A stretch of 64,000 nt of DNA, taken from NCBI GenBank assembly GCA_028716385.1, contig JAQUPX010000004.1:256234-320233 (forward strand), in the 5' to 3' direction. The DNA comes from a bacterium. Its GTDB lineage: Bacteria > Hydrothermota > UBA3073 > JACQXS01 > JAQTXJ01. Positions 1 through 8,070 of this stretch are shown here, piece by piece. Below the pieces are notes generated by a model. It saw only the letters and a list, made by a program, of their open reading frames with translations, was not told the origin of the DNA and searched no databases. The number at the start of each line of letters is the position of its first letter. Within the stretch, counting starts at the first letter, position 1. Made by a program: the position numbers and the translations under genes.

Positions 1-1
1 A

Positions 2-217
2 TATCCAAAAGGATACGCTGTTCAGGAAGAAGTGTTATCCAGTTCATTATTTTATGATGGTGATGAAGGGCTTGTTGATTTGATAGAGAATAGGCTTGTA
101 AAGGAAAGTAAAGGTATGGAAGAATTATGTAAAAATGCCGTACTAAATTCAGAAAAATTTTCTTTAAATAGAATGGCAAAGTATTTCCAGGAATATATAA
201 TAAAGGGATTAAATTGA
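2..217 (+). CDS. C-terminal end of a probable family-4 (group 1) glycosyltransferase, truncated by the window edge
   Basis: The frame is open from base 2 to the stop at 217, so the gene starts outside the window; an internal GTG at 32 need not be the start. The 71 visible residues resemble the last helices of a GT-B glycosyltransferase: a loop with YDGDEGLVDLIE, then a helix ending FSLNRMAKYFQEYI, which matches the usual C-terminal 'fs.erm...y...y' ending of group 1 enzymes. Its stop codon overlaps the TTG start of the next gene by four bases, so the two are probably co-translated in a polysaccharide operon. Donor and acceptor cannot be told from this fragment. Family assignment is inference from the tail and the context. 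Confidence 0.55.
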   Translation, partial: YPKGYAVQEEVLSSSLFYDGDEGLVDLIENRLVKESKGMEELCKNAVLNSEKFSLNRMAKYFQEYIIKGLN

Positions 218-1545
218 AAAAACTCATTCCGATATTATTTTTATTTTTATTTATTATATTATTTTTTGATTGTTTTTATGTTTCCCTCAGGTTTTCTATA
301 TCAATATATCATATTATGTTAGTTGGAATACTATTTTTAATGTTAATAACTGCTTTTTTAAACGGAAATATAAAGTTTAGATTGGATAATCTTACATTAG
401 GTTTGTTAACCGGTTTTCTATTTTTCGGATTACTATCGGCATTATTTTCATTTAATCAACCCATTGCTTTTTCTACTACACTTAAAGTATTTCTATATGC
501 TTTTTCCAGTTTTATTATATTTTTGTTTATTAAAAACTCTCCAATAAATATATTTTTAAATTATAAGGCCATAAATGTAATTTGTTGGGTTGGATTAATG
601 GTTTCTTTAATAATGATTACAGATTTTTTTAATTTAACAAATTTTTCAGATTTATTTGGTTATGGGGGAGGTATAAGGCAAGGTGGAATCTTAGGAAACC
701 CGGATCATGCATCGGCTACTTTCTCTATTATTCTTCCTCTTTTTTTATATTGTTTAATGGAAAATCAGGTTAATAAAAATCTTACGAAGGTATTTTCATA
801 TATGATATTTAGTTTTATTGTAATTAGTGCAAATTTATTAACCGGTTCACGTATGGGATTTTTAATGCTTGCGGCAACCGGGATTATTTTTTCCTTTGTA
901 GAAAAGAAGTATTTATTTAAGTTTAGTACGCGTCGATTGTTTTTGTTTATAGCTGTAATGATAATAGGGGTTGGGGCCGTTTATTTAGTAAGAAATAACG
1001 ATAAAATAATAGAGCTTGTAACTTCACTGGAAGTCAGGGCAAAAAGTATTATATTTTTCGTGATACTTCACGAGGATGTTATAGGGCGTTCTATGGATTC
1101 TCGAGCAGAGCTTTTAAGCTTTGGGTGGAAGATGTTTTTAGCGCATCCTTTATTTGGTTCCGGTTTATCTGCTTCGTATCCATTGCTTGAACAGGTGCTT
1201 ATGTCACCAAATGCTTATCATAATACTTTTATGGATATTCTTGTTGGGACCGGATTATTTGGATTTAGTTTTTTTATTGGGATGTTATTTGTGATAGGAA
1301 AAAATTTATATAAATTATGGCGAATATCAGGAGATAGAAAATATTTTTATCTTTTATTATCTTTTTTGAATGTTTGCATGGAAATGTTTTTTCTGTCTTC
1401 TTCTTCTAATCGTTTTTTATGGACAGTGTTCATTCCATTGTCTTTATATGCGGATTCTTGTAAAACTAAGAAATTAGCCGTATTATTAAAAACAAAAATT
1501 AAAGATAATCCGGATATTCAAGCAGAAGCTATAAAAAACTTTTAA
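214..1545 (+). CDS. O-antigen ligase / polymerase-like membrane protein (Wzy_C family)
   Basis: A 443-residue integral membrane protein with about ten to twelve hydrophobic segments. The large loop near residues 290-350 contains HPLFGSGL followed by AYHNTFMDILVGTGLFG, the hallmark of the O-antigen ligase/polymerase (Wzy_C) domain; another conserved-looking motif, GNPDHASA, lies near residue 163. Members join or polymerise undecaprenyl-linked glycans on the periplasmic face of the inner membrane. The start is TTG at 214, with AAAGGG eight bases upstream and a TTGA overlap with the preceding glycosyltransferase stop. The GT2 gene follows six bases after its stop, so the three form an operon. 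Whether it is a ligase (WaaL) or a polymerase (Wzy) cannot be decided. Confidence 0.85.
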   Translation: MKKLIPILFLFLFIILFFDCFYVSLRFSISIYHIMLVGILFLMLITAFLNGNIKFRLDNLTLGLLTGFLFFGLLSALFSFNQPIAFSTTLKVFLYAFSSFIIFLFIKNSPINIFLNYKAINVICWVGLMVSLIMITDFFNLTNFSDLFGYGGGIRQGGILGNPDHASATFSIILPLFLYCLMENQVNKNLTKVFSYMIFSFIVISANLLTGSRMGFLMLAATGIIFSFVEKKYLFKFSTRRLFLFIAVMIIGVGAVYLVRNNDKIIELVTSLEVRAKSIIFFVILHEDVIGRSMDSRAELLSFGWKMFLAHPLFGSGLSASYPLLEQVLMSPNAYHNTFMDILVGTGLFGFSFFIGMLFVIGKNLYKLWRISGDRKYFYLLLSFLNVCMEMFFLSSSSNRFLWTVFIPLSLYADSCKTKKLAVLLKTKIKDNPDIQAEAIKNF

Positions 1546-1550
1546 AAAAT

Positions 1551-2585
1551 ATGCCATTATTTATATCAATAATCATTCCCTGTAGGAATGAAGAAAAATA
1601 TATTGGAAAATGTTTGGATTCGATAATAAAGAGTGATTTCCCATCGAAAAGTTTAGAAATTCTCGTTGTAGATGGGTGTTCAACAGATAAGACAAGAGAA
1701 GTAATTAAAGAGTTTGCAAGTAAATATCCGAATATAAAACTATTGGATAATCCCCAAAAAATAACACCCGTAGCTTTAAATATTGGCATTAAGAATAGCA
1801 GGGGAGATGTTATAGTAAGGATGGATGCACATAATATTTATGAGAAAGATTATATTTCAAAATGTGTAAAATATCTGGAGGAATATAAAGTTGATAATGT
1901 TGGCGGGATATGGGTGATGCTGCCCGGGAAAGATACTTTTCTCGCTAAATCAATAGCATTAGCGGTTTCACATCTTTTTGGGGTTGGAAATGCATATTAT
2001 AAAATAGGTTTAAAAGAGCCAAAATATGTAGATACTGTGCCTTTTGGGTGTTACAGGAGAGATGTTTTTGACAGAATAGGGTTTTTTGACGAAGAGTTAA
2101 TAAGAAATCAGGACGATGAATTTAATTTAAGGCTAATTAAAGCAGGGGGGAAGATACTTCTTGTCCCGGATATTGTTTCGTATTGTTATGCAAGAGATTC
2201 TTTGCGTAAACTATGGAAAATGTATTTTCAATATGGTTATTTCAAACCGCTTGTTGTAAAAAAGACAAAAGGGGTTTTTACGTGGAGGCAATTAATTCCT
2301 ATGGCTTTTGTCGGGAGTTTGATAATTAGTGGAATTTGTTCCTTTTTTTTCAAGCTATGCGGAATAAGTTTTTGGGCGATTATTATTTTTTATAGTATTG
2401 TTAATGTTATAATTTGTTTTTCTTTATGTATTAAAAATGGGATAAAGCATTTTATTGGTTTATTCCTAAGCTTTACTACGCTTCATTTTGCTTATGGGGT
2501 AGGATATCTTAAGGGAATATGGGATTTTATGATATTAAAGAAAAGTAAACAAAAAACAATAAAAGATATTCCATTGACGAGATAA
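1551..2585 (+). CDS. Family 2 glycosyltransferase, ExoA (succinoglycan)-like
   Basis: 344 residues. The N-terminal GT-A domain begins with ISIIIPCRNEEKYIGKCLDSI and continues with VVDGCSTDKT (about 41-50), the usual nucleotide-binding edge of GT2. The metal-site motif reads MDAHN, the D-A-H form typical of the ExoA-like branch, not DxD; FGCYRRDVFDRIGFFDE and NQDDEFNLRL are the acceptor and ED-type motifs. Two or three hydrophobic segments follow after residue about 245, so the enzyme is membrane-anchored with its catalytic domain in the cytoplasm. It should transfer a sugar onto a lipid-linked intermediate of a surface glycan. Its last codons form the left copy of a 24-base direct repeat that flanks a small mobile-looking element. 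Substrate is unknown. Confidence 0.88.
   Translation: MPLFISIIIPCRNEEKYIGKCLDSIIKSDFPSKSLEILVVDGCSTDKTREVIKEFASKYPNIKLLDNPQKITPVALNIGIKNSRGDVIVRMDAHNIYEKDYISKCVKYLEEYKVDNVGGIWVMLPGKDTFLAKSIALAVSHLFGVGNAYYKIGLKEPKYVDTVPFGCYRRDVFDRIGFFDEELIRNQDDEFNLRLIKAGGKILLVPDIVSYCYARDSLRKLWKMYFQYGYFKPLVVKKTKGVFTWRQLIPMAFVGSLIISGICSFFFKLCGISFWAIIIFYSIVNVIICFSLCIKNGIKHFIGLFLSFTTLHFAYGVGYLKGIWDFMILKKSKQKTIKDIPLTR
2558..2581 (+). repeat. Left 24-base direct repeat flanking the GxxExxY element
   Basis: This copy lies in the last codons of the GT2 gene and matches 2972-2995 at 21 of 24 positions (AATAAAAGATATT, a variable core, then ACGAG). The copies stand outside the inverted ends of the GxxExxY element, as expected for a target duplication or for recombination between near-identical sequences. 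Confidence 0.7.
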
Positions 2586-2602
2586 AATGTAGAAAGACAT
2601 AT

Positions 2603-2960
2603 AGCCACAGAATGACACAGAAATCACAGAATTTTTTATATAAAGAGTTAACAGGGAAGATAATCGGTGCTGCTTTTGAGGTATACAAAAACTTAGGATA
2701 TGGCTTTTTAGAGAAGGTATATAAAAATGCATTGCTTGTGGAACTTAAAGTAGAGAAAGAGTATAATTCCAAAAACGAATTTCAACTGTTAAATTATCTT
2801 AAAGCTACAAACGTAAAAGTAGGACTTCTTTTAATTTTTGGAGAAAAAAAGTGTGAGGTAAAGAGAATGGTATATTAATCCCGCCAAGGCGGGATTGGAA
2901 ATGAAATTCACAGAAATAAACAAGGAGGATTTTCTGTGCTCTTCTGTGAATTCTGTGGCT
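2603..2960 (+). mobile_element. Small GxxExxY-carrying element with imperfect terminal inverted repeats
   Basis: Both ends begin AGCCACAGAA when read inward (2603-2612 on the plus strand, 2960-2951 on the minus strand) and continue with CACAGAA-rich sequence for about 29 bases. A 24-base imperfect direct repeat lies outside each end (2558-2581, 2972-2995). The 358-base interior holds a shortened GxxExxY gene and, directly after its stop, a hairpin (AATCCCGC..GCGGGATT, 2877-2896). No transposase is present, so any movement would have to be in trans. CACAGA-rich borders around GxxExxY genes are, to my knowledge, frequent in metagenomic genomes; calling this unit mobile is inference from its symmetry. 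Confidence 0.6.
2612..2878 (+). pseudogene. GxxExxY-family protein with an internal deletion
   Basis: The 88-residue frame contains the family's N-terminal motif (ELTGKIIGAAFEVYKNLGYG then FLEKVYKNAL, including the GxxExxY signature) and its C-terminal motif (QLLNYLKATNVKVGLLLIFG). About 40 central residues, where the family carries a second beta strand pair and an IVELKA motif, are missing. The junction falls at LVELKVEK, where two similar 'ELK' segments of a full protein would recombine, so the loss is in frame. Full-length members are about 125 residues and their function is unknown; a nuclease-like fold has been proposed. The start is an ATG inside the left inverted repeat without a clear Shine-Dalgarno sequence. 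Probably a non-functional remnant. Confidence 0.7.
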
Positions 2961-2971
2961 TAATAAAAAAA

Positions 2972-2995
2972 AATAAAAGATATTCTGTTAACGAG
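2972..2995 (+). repeat. Right 24-base direct repeat flanking the GxxExxY element
   Basis: Matches 2558-2581 at 21 of 24 positions. Its end (ACGAGGTGAT) runs into the ribosome-binding site of the methyltransferase starting at 3005. The element therefore sits between the end of the GT2 gene and the translation start region of the next gene. Confidence 0.7.
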
Positions 2996-3004
2996 GTGAT
3001 TATA

Positions 3005-3736
3005 ATGAATAAAAAAGAAGAAGCGGAGAGAATAAAGGAAGCTTATAAAAAAAGGGAAAAAGATATAATATCCCCGGAAACAACCGGAGATGCAGTTAAG
3101 AAATTAAACAGATATTCTTTTTTTAATCCTGCTTATTTGTTTATGATTCAAAGAATGGAATGGGATTTTTTAGATATCTTAAAAGAATATAATATAAATG
3201 AAGTAAGCGATAAAAAAATATTGGACATTGGTTGTGGAATTGGAGCGATGTTGAGAAATTTGATTAAGTATGGTGCAAAACCTGGAAATTTATATGGAAT
3301 AGATCTTTTGTCAGATAGAATTGAATTAGCAAAAAAATTAAATCCAAATATAGATTTTAGATGTGAAGATTGTTCCAACCTTAGTTTTGAGGATGGAAGT
3401 TTTGATATAATTATGCAATTTACTGTTTTCACATCTATTCTGGATGATGAGATGAAAAATAGTATAGCAAAAGAAATGTTGAGATTGTTAAAACCGGGAG
3501 GAGTAATTGTATGGTACGATTTTCATAAAGACAATCCGAACAACAAAGATGTGAAAGGTGTTAGGGAAAAAGAAATATATAAACTTTTCAATGGGTGCGA
3601 TATTTATCTCAAAAAAGTTACACTTGCACCTCCGATTACGAGATTTGTAGCTCCTTTGTCATTTTCTTTAGCGTATTTACTTGAGAAAATGAAGTTTTTG
3701 AATACGCATTATATAGGTATAATTAGGAAAAAATAA
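3005..3736 (+). CDS. Class I SAM-dependent methyltransferase (Methyltransf_11 type)
   Basis: 243 residues from ATG 3005, chosen because GAGGTGAT lies just upstream at 2993-3000; a longer GTG-started frame would read through the inverted repeat of the neighbouring element. Motif I is LDIGCGIGAML, followed by the acidic strand YGIDLLSD, motif II/III CEDCSNLSFEDGSFDIIMQF, and the post-motif LRLLKPGGVIVWYDF. These define a Rossmann-fold methyltransferase acting on a small molecule or glycan. The position next to GT2 and O-antigen ligase-like genes suggests capping or modifying a surface polysaccharide, but the substrate cannot be read from the sequence. The N-terminal 40 residues are highly charged and helical. 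Confidence 0.85.
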   Translation: MNKKEEAERIKEAYKKREKDIISPETTGDAVKKLNRYSFFNPAYLFMIQRMEWDFLDILKEYNINEVSDKKILDIGCGIGAMLRNLIKYGAKPGNLYGIDLLSDRIELAKKLNPNIDFRCEDCSNLSFEDGSFDIIMQFTVFTSILDDEMKNSIAKEMLRLLKPGGVIVWYDFHKDNPNNKDVKGVREKEIYKLFNGCDIYLKKVTLAPPITRFVAPLSFSLAYLLEKMKFLNTHYIGIIRKK

Positions 3737-3900
3737 GAATCAGAAAATAACTTTTTGTAAGTAACATCATTTCAAACTTGAATTGTCATTACAAGGAATG
3801 TTGAATTGTTTTCCTCCTGGTTGAAATGAATTTAACGGATTAAGGAGCGTGTTTTAATCTTACTTGTGTCACCCAGTCAAAGCAAGAATGATATAATAAA

Positions 3901-4980
3901 ATGAAAATAGCGGATAGATATATATTAAAAGAATTTATTGTAAGTTTTATATGGAGTTTGATAGGATTGCTTGTAATATATGTAATAGTTGATGTTTTCG
4001 AGCAAATTTCTACTTATGTGGATAATAAAGCATCAGTATGGAATGTTATCCAGTATTATTTATATCAAACGCCTTATTTGATAGGAACGCTATTATCTCC
4101 CGTATCGTGTTTACTTGCGTGTGTAATATCTATTGGCAATTTATCCCGGCGTTTAGAGCTTATGAGTTTAAAACTTGCGGGAATAAGTCCGGAGCGGTTA
4201 TTTTTACCAATGTTATGGATTGGACTTTTAATTAGTGTATTGGTATTTGTTTTAAATGAAACTCTTGCTCCTCCGGTAACTCAAAGAAGTTTAGTTATAA
4301 GAGAGAAAAACATTAAGAAACAGGGGGAGAAAAAGCTTACTCCTAATTATGATGTTTATTATTCGGATGATAACAATCATTTTTATTATATAAAATTTAT
4401 AAACCCCCAGGAAGGGATTATCAATGGCTTTACAATGTATGAACTTTTGAAATCATATAGTGTAAAAGAGAGAGTGGATGCAAAAAATGCGGTATATAGA
4501 AATAATGGGTGGTGGCTTTATGACGGGTCAAAATATGTATTTAACGAGAATAATTATGAAGTTGTATATTTTGATTCTATGTTTTTGAAAATAGAAGAGG
4601 GCCCGCGAGACTTCGTGAAAGAAGTAAAACCTGAACTCGGGATGGGATTTATTGAATTTAGAAATTATATTAAGAAATTACAAAGAAAAGGAGAGGATAT
4701 TACAAAGCAACTTGTGGATTTGAATTTTAGGATATCTTTTCCATTTATGAATTTAATTGTTATTTTATTGGGGTTCCCGTTGGCAGGCAAGGTAAGAAAT
4801 ATTGGCTTTATTGTAGGCTTTGCAATTGCTTTGTTTTTTAGTTTCCTTTATTGGGGAGTATCGCAATTAGTAAGAGCTTATGGGCATGCAGGCTTTTTAT
4901 CTCCTTTACTTGCAGGTCTTTTGCCCGATGTATTATTTATTGTGATAGGAATTGTTTTATTTTATAAATATAGAGAATGA
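3901..4980 (+). CDS. LptF/LptG family permease (YjgP/YjgQ)
   Basis: 359 residues. Three N-terminal membrane segments (about 12-120) include the coupling region GNLSRRLELMSLKLAGISPERL, the charged cytoplasmic loop that docks on LptB. A periplasmic beta-jellyroll-like region follows (about 130-260), then three C-terminal membrane segments after residue 275. With LptB and LptF/G partners it forms the ABC transporter that extracts lipopolysaccharide from the inner membrane. Its stop overlaps the start of rsmA (ATGATG), so the two are translationally coupled. A second family member is encoded on the minus strand at 35149-36252; the two could be the LptF and LptG halves, though such genes are usually adjacent. 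I cannot say which is F and which is G. Confidence 0.9.
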   Translation: MKIADRYILKEFIVSFIWSLIGLLVIYVIVDVFEQISTYVDNKASVWNVIQYYLYQTPYLIGTLLSPVSCLLACVISIGNLSRRLELMSLKLAGISPERLFLPMLWIGLLISVLVFVLNETLAPPVTQRSLVIREKNIKKQGEKKLTPNYDVYYSDDNNHFYYIKFINPQEGIINGFTMYELLKSYSVKERVDAKNAVYRNNGWWLYDGSKYVFNENNYEVVYFDSMFLKIEEGPRDFVKEVKPELGMGFIEFRNYIKKLQRKGEDITKQLVDLNFRISFPFMNLIVILLGFPLAGKVRNIGFIVGFAIALFFSFLYWGVSQLVRAYGHAGFLSPLLAGLLPDVLFIVIGIVLFYKYRE

Positions 4981-5810
4981 TGTCAAACATAGAAAATCTG
5001 CTCAAAAGCCATAATTTAACTCCAAATAAATTGCTTGGGCAGAGTTTTCTGAAGGATGAAAATATAGTTTATAAATTTATAAAAAGTGTAAATATTGATA
5101 AAGAAGATATTATTCTTGAAATAGGTCCCGGAGCAGGAGTTTTTACAAAGCTTTTATGTGAGAAAGCGAAAAAAGTTGTGGCAGTTGAGAAAGATAAAAT
5201 ATTATTTGATTTTTTGGTTAAAGACTTTGAGAATATAAAGAATGTAGTGTTTTTTAATAAAGATATTTTATGTCTAGAGCTTAAAGATTTAGTAAATCAT
5301 TACGGGAAATTTAAACTTGTTTCTAATGTGCCATTTTCGATAACTTCGGATTTTCTTTATTGGTTTTTAAGTAACAGGGGTTATATTGAAAGAAGTGTAA
5401 TTATATTGCAAAAAGAGGTAGTGGACAAAATCAATGCGAAAGTCGGGAGTAAATTATACGGGGCAATAAGTGTATTTTTTCAATATTATATGGAAATTGC
5501 GCCATTATTCAAAATTTCAGGCGGAGCTTTTTTCCCGACAACTAAGATAGTTGCAGAGGTTGTAGCTATTACTCCAAAGACATTTCCGGATATAGGGAGA
5601 AATGCCGGTGTTTCTGTACTAAATGAAAAGAAGTTTTTTGAGGTGGTGAAAAAGGTTTTTTTTAATAGACGCAAGCAATTAAAAAACAGTTTAGCTTTGA
5701 AGATAGATAAACTTGGAAGTATAGATTTGAGTCGTAGGCCCGAAACATTAAATTGTAAAGAGTTTGTAGAACTTGTATTTAACTTAGAAGAAAGGGATGG
5801 AAATAAATAA
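4977..5810 (+). CDS. rsmA: 16S rRNA (adenine1518/1519-N6)-dimethyltransferase, KsgA/RsmA
   Basis: 277 residues. The N-terminus NLTPNKLLGQSFLKDEN is the conserved PKKxxGQNFL region; motif I is LEIGPGAGVFTKLL (about 47-60), motif II AVEKDK, and the catalytic motif IV is SNVPFSIT. The usual NLPY/NIPY is replaced by NVPF, which keeps Asn, Pro and an aromatic residue. The C-terminal helical domain carries FFNRRKQLKNSL, a region that contacts the ribosome. It dimethylates two adjacent adenines near the 3' end of 16S rRNA late in 30S assembly. The start overlaps the LptF/G stop; ATG 4977 and ATG 4980 are both possible. Confidence 0.94.
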   Translation: MMSNIENLLKSHNLTPNKLLGQSFLKDENIVYKFIKSVNIDKEDIILEIGPGAGVFTKLLCEKAKKVVAVEKDKILFDFLVKDFENIKNVVFFNKDILCLELKDLVNHYGKFKLVSNVPFSITSDFLYWFLSNRGYIERSVIILQKEVVDKINAKVGSKLYGAISVFFQYYMEIAPLFKISGGAFFPTTKIVAEVVAITPKTFPDIGRNAGVSVLNEKKFFEVVKKVFFNRRKQLKNSLALKIDKLGSIDLSRRPETLNCKEFVELVFNLEERDGNK

Positions 5811-5879
5811 AATATTAATGTATATTTATGGGGTATTTTGATGAAATCTGATATTAATTATAGATTTTTAATAAAAAAA

Positions 5880-5908
5880 TTGACAAAGGTTAAATGTTTT
5901 TATATAAA
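5880..5908 (+). promoter_or_regulatory. Sigma-70-type promoter of the OmpA-family gene
   Basis: TTGACA at 5880-5885, a 17-base spacer, then TATAAA at 5903-5908. AAGGAGG follows at about 5926, seven bases before the ATG. Predicted leader length is about 20 bases. This is the best match to the housekeeping consensus in the window and suggests strong expression. Confidence 0.75.
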
Positions 5909-5935
5909 AGATAATAAATTATGTAAGGAGGAAAG

Positions 5936-7969
5936 ATGAAAAAGTTTGTTTTATCTATATTGGGATTATTTGTTTTGGTTAATGTATATGGGACACCGAT
6001 GTCACCTTCTGTTGGGGGGTCAAAGGGGCTTTATCATTTAATTGCGGCGGATAATGGTTATCCCGGTATATTTTTTGGAAGAATGTGTATGAGGATGTTT
6101 ACTTCAGATTTAAAAACTTATTATTCTAGTGCAACTCTTGGTGTGGATAGCAGTTTAAGTGCAGTAGATAGTTATTTTGGAGGAGATTTTGATTTTGCTT
6201 TTAGCATGGCATTTACAAAGTGGTTAGAAATAAACACTCGCTTTAGATATAAGGCGGATTTTATTGATTGTGATGATAAACCGAGATTAGGTTCGCCTCG
6301 TTTAGAAAGACCTACTGATTGGTATTATAATGGATGGCAAAATAGGGCAAGCATAGATAGGGGAGATTTGGATATAGGAATAAAACTTATTCCTACGCAC
6401 TTTTTTGCTCTATATCCTTTTGTGGGTATTCCTATTGGGACGGACAGGGATACTACACTTTATGATGCTTCATATTTTGGTAAAAAGACGCTTTCAAATC
6501 GTGGAGGCGTATTCAGATATTTTACAAATGGTATGGTAGCTCCCGGTGGAATGGTTCTTTTAAGTGGTTCTACAAATGCTCCGTCGCCTATTAGCGGGTA
6601 TTTGAATGCGGGCTACCAGTATAAAGGTGATGCAAGTGAAATTATATACGGAGTTGGTTCGGATGTCTTATTCTTTGATTTTTTTGACCCGTATATTGAA
6701 TTCTGGGGAAACCGTAGACTTCAATCTTTTGGAGATGATTTACCAAGTTATATAACACTTGGATTTAAATTCATTGGGACAGGGATAAGCGCGGATATTG
6801 CTGCGGATTTTCTTGTGATAGGTAAAAGAGAATATCAGTTCACGGATTTTATTCCCGATACGAACGTGGAAGCATCGGCAAACCATGTTGCAACCGGATG
6901 GGGAATGAGGCCAACATGGGCGGTTAACATAGGTATAGGATTTGCCTATGATTTCTATAAGATGCAGCCTGTGACTAATAAGGGTATGTTAACTGGTAGA
7001 GTTATAGACGCAGTAACTAAAAAAGGTATAGACGCAATAATTACGGCGACCCGTACACCAAAAACCGTTAGTGAACAAGGGAGCGGTGTGTATGATGCGG
7101 ACGTATCAGCCGGAAAACTTAGAGTAACGGTAACAAAAGATGGATATAATGGGGATAGCAAGTTTGTTACAATTGAAAGAGGCGCAAGGGCAGTTCTTGA
7201 TTTTGAGCTTATGCCTCAGATTTCAAAGTCTGCGTTAGTCGGAAGAGTAGTTGATAAATGGAGTACTTTGCCGATTAATAATGCAAAAATTACGGTTTTA
7301 TCAGCCCAGAAAATGGCTTCAGTATCAGGTTCTTCCTACAAGCCTGCGGAAATTACGACAACTATAAAGGGCGAAGAATACAGATTAAATGTAAATACGG
7401 GGCAATGGGATAAAATAGAAGCAGCGGATAGCAGTAAAGCTTATGAAGTTGCAAAGCTTGTAGACAGCATTTCTATGACAAATAAGGAAGGACTTTATAA
7501 ACTGGATTCGTTACCTTCGGGCAGATATGTAGTTACTGCCGAGTATCCTGATTATATAGCCCAGAGTTCGCCTATAGTTTGCAAACCCGGGGAAACGGAA
7601 ATACTTAATTTTGATTTACTTGCCGAAAAGATAATTCTATATGGTGTTCATTTTGAGTTTGACAGTTCCCGTATTTTCGTAGACTCTTATATACTATTGG
7701 ATAAAATAGTGAGTTTTCTTAACGATAATGCCGGTATTAACGTAGAAATCGGGGGACATACGGATTGGGTAGCAGATGATGAATACAATATGGATTTATC
7801 CCAGAGAAGAGCTGAGTCTGTAAGACGATACCTTATAGCACACGGAATATCTCCAAAAAGAGTAACGGCAAAAGGTTATGGCGAAGCTGTGCCTATTTCG
7901 GATAATAATACGGATGAGGGCCGCGCTCTTAATCGTCGTATAGAACTTAAAATATTGAGAAAGAAATAA
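5936..7969 (+). CDS. OmpA-family outer membrane protein with two carboxypeptidase-regulatory-like domains
   Basis: 677 residues. A signal peptide (1-19, hydrophobic, ending NVYG) is followed by a region rich in aromatic strands (about 20-330) that looks like a beta barrel. Two CarboxypepD_reg-like beta sandwiches follow: MLTGRVIDAVTKKGIDA and ALVGRVVDKWSTLPINN. The C-terminal OmpA domain (about 570-675) has FEFDSSRI, then GGHTDWVADDEYNMDLSQRR and GYGEAVPISDN with NRRIEL, the peptidoglycan-binding signature with its Asp and Arg. It should tie the outer membrane to the cell wall. A consensus promoter and a strong Shine-Dalgarno precede it, and a perfect 14-base hairpin follows. The N-terminal barrel family is unidentified. 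Confidence 0.9.
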   Translation: MKKFVLSILGLFVLVNVYGTPMSPSVGGSKGLYHLIAADNGYPGIFFGRMCMRMFTSDLKTYYSSATLGVDSSLSAVDSYFGGDFDFAFSMAFTKWLEINTRFRYKADFIDCDDKPRLGSPRLERPTDWYYNGWQNRASIDRGDLDIGIKLIPTHFFALYPFVGIPIGTDRDTTLYDASYFGKKTLSNRGGVFRYFTNGMVAPGGMVLLSGSTNAPSPISGYLNAGYQYKGDASEIIYGVGSDVLFFDFFDPYIEFWGNRRLQSFGDDLPSYITLGFKFIGTGISADIAADFLVIGKREYQFTDFIPDTNVEASANHVATGWGMRPTWAVNIGIGFAYDFYKMQPVTNKGMLTGRVIDAVTKKGIDAIITATRTPKTVSEQGSGVYDADVSAGKLRVTVTKDGYNGDSKFVTIERGARAVLDFELMPQISKSALVGRVVDKWSTLPINNAKITVLSAQKMASVSGSSYKPAEITTTIKGEEYRLNVNTGQWDKIEAADSSKAYEVAKLVDSISMTNKEGLYKLDSLPSGRYVVTAEYPDYIAQSSPIVCKPGETEILNFDLLAEKIILYGVHFEFDSSRIFVDSYILLDKIVSFLNDNAGINVEIGGHTDWVADDEYNMDLSQRRAESVRRYLIAHGISPKRVTAKGYGEAVPISDNNTDEGRALNRRIELKILRKK

Positions 7970-7989
7970 ATTTGATTTTTCCACTAAAT

Positions 7990-8023
7990 GGATAACAAGC
8001 TCTACACTAAGAGCTTGTTATCC
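7990..8023 (+). repeat. Family A palindromic repeat (perfect 14-base hairpin)
   Basis: GGATAACAAGCTCT and its exact complement AGAGCTTGTTATCC are separated by six bases. It lies between the OmpA-like gene and alr. It could act as a terminator or mRNA-stabilising hairpin, but there is no T run after it. Related sequences recur at 20093-20170, 20977-21048, 28091-28158, 29248-29285, 30341-30375, 44667-44718 and 56767-56803. Confidence 0.8.
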
Positions 8024-8070
8024 AAATCTAAGTTGCTGATTAATGGTATTAGAAAGATATTTGATAGAAT

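Noticed and set aside
2527-2772. Minus-strand frames across the GxxExxY element
   Set aside because: They are antisense to the GT2 end and GxxExxY frame and run through the inverted repeat; no family features.
7990-8023. Strong hairpin as an intrinsic terminator after the OmpA-like gene
   Set aside because: No T run follows and the sequence belongs to a repeat family found in other contexts, so a terminator call is not supported.
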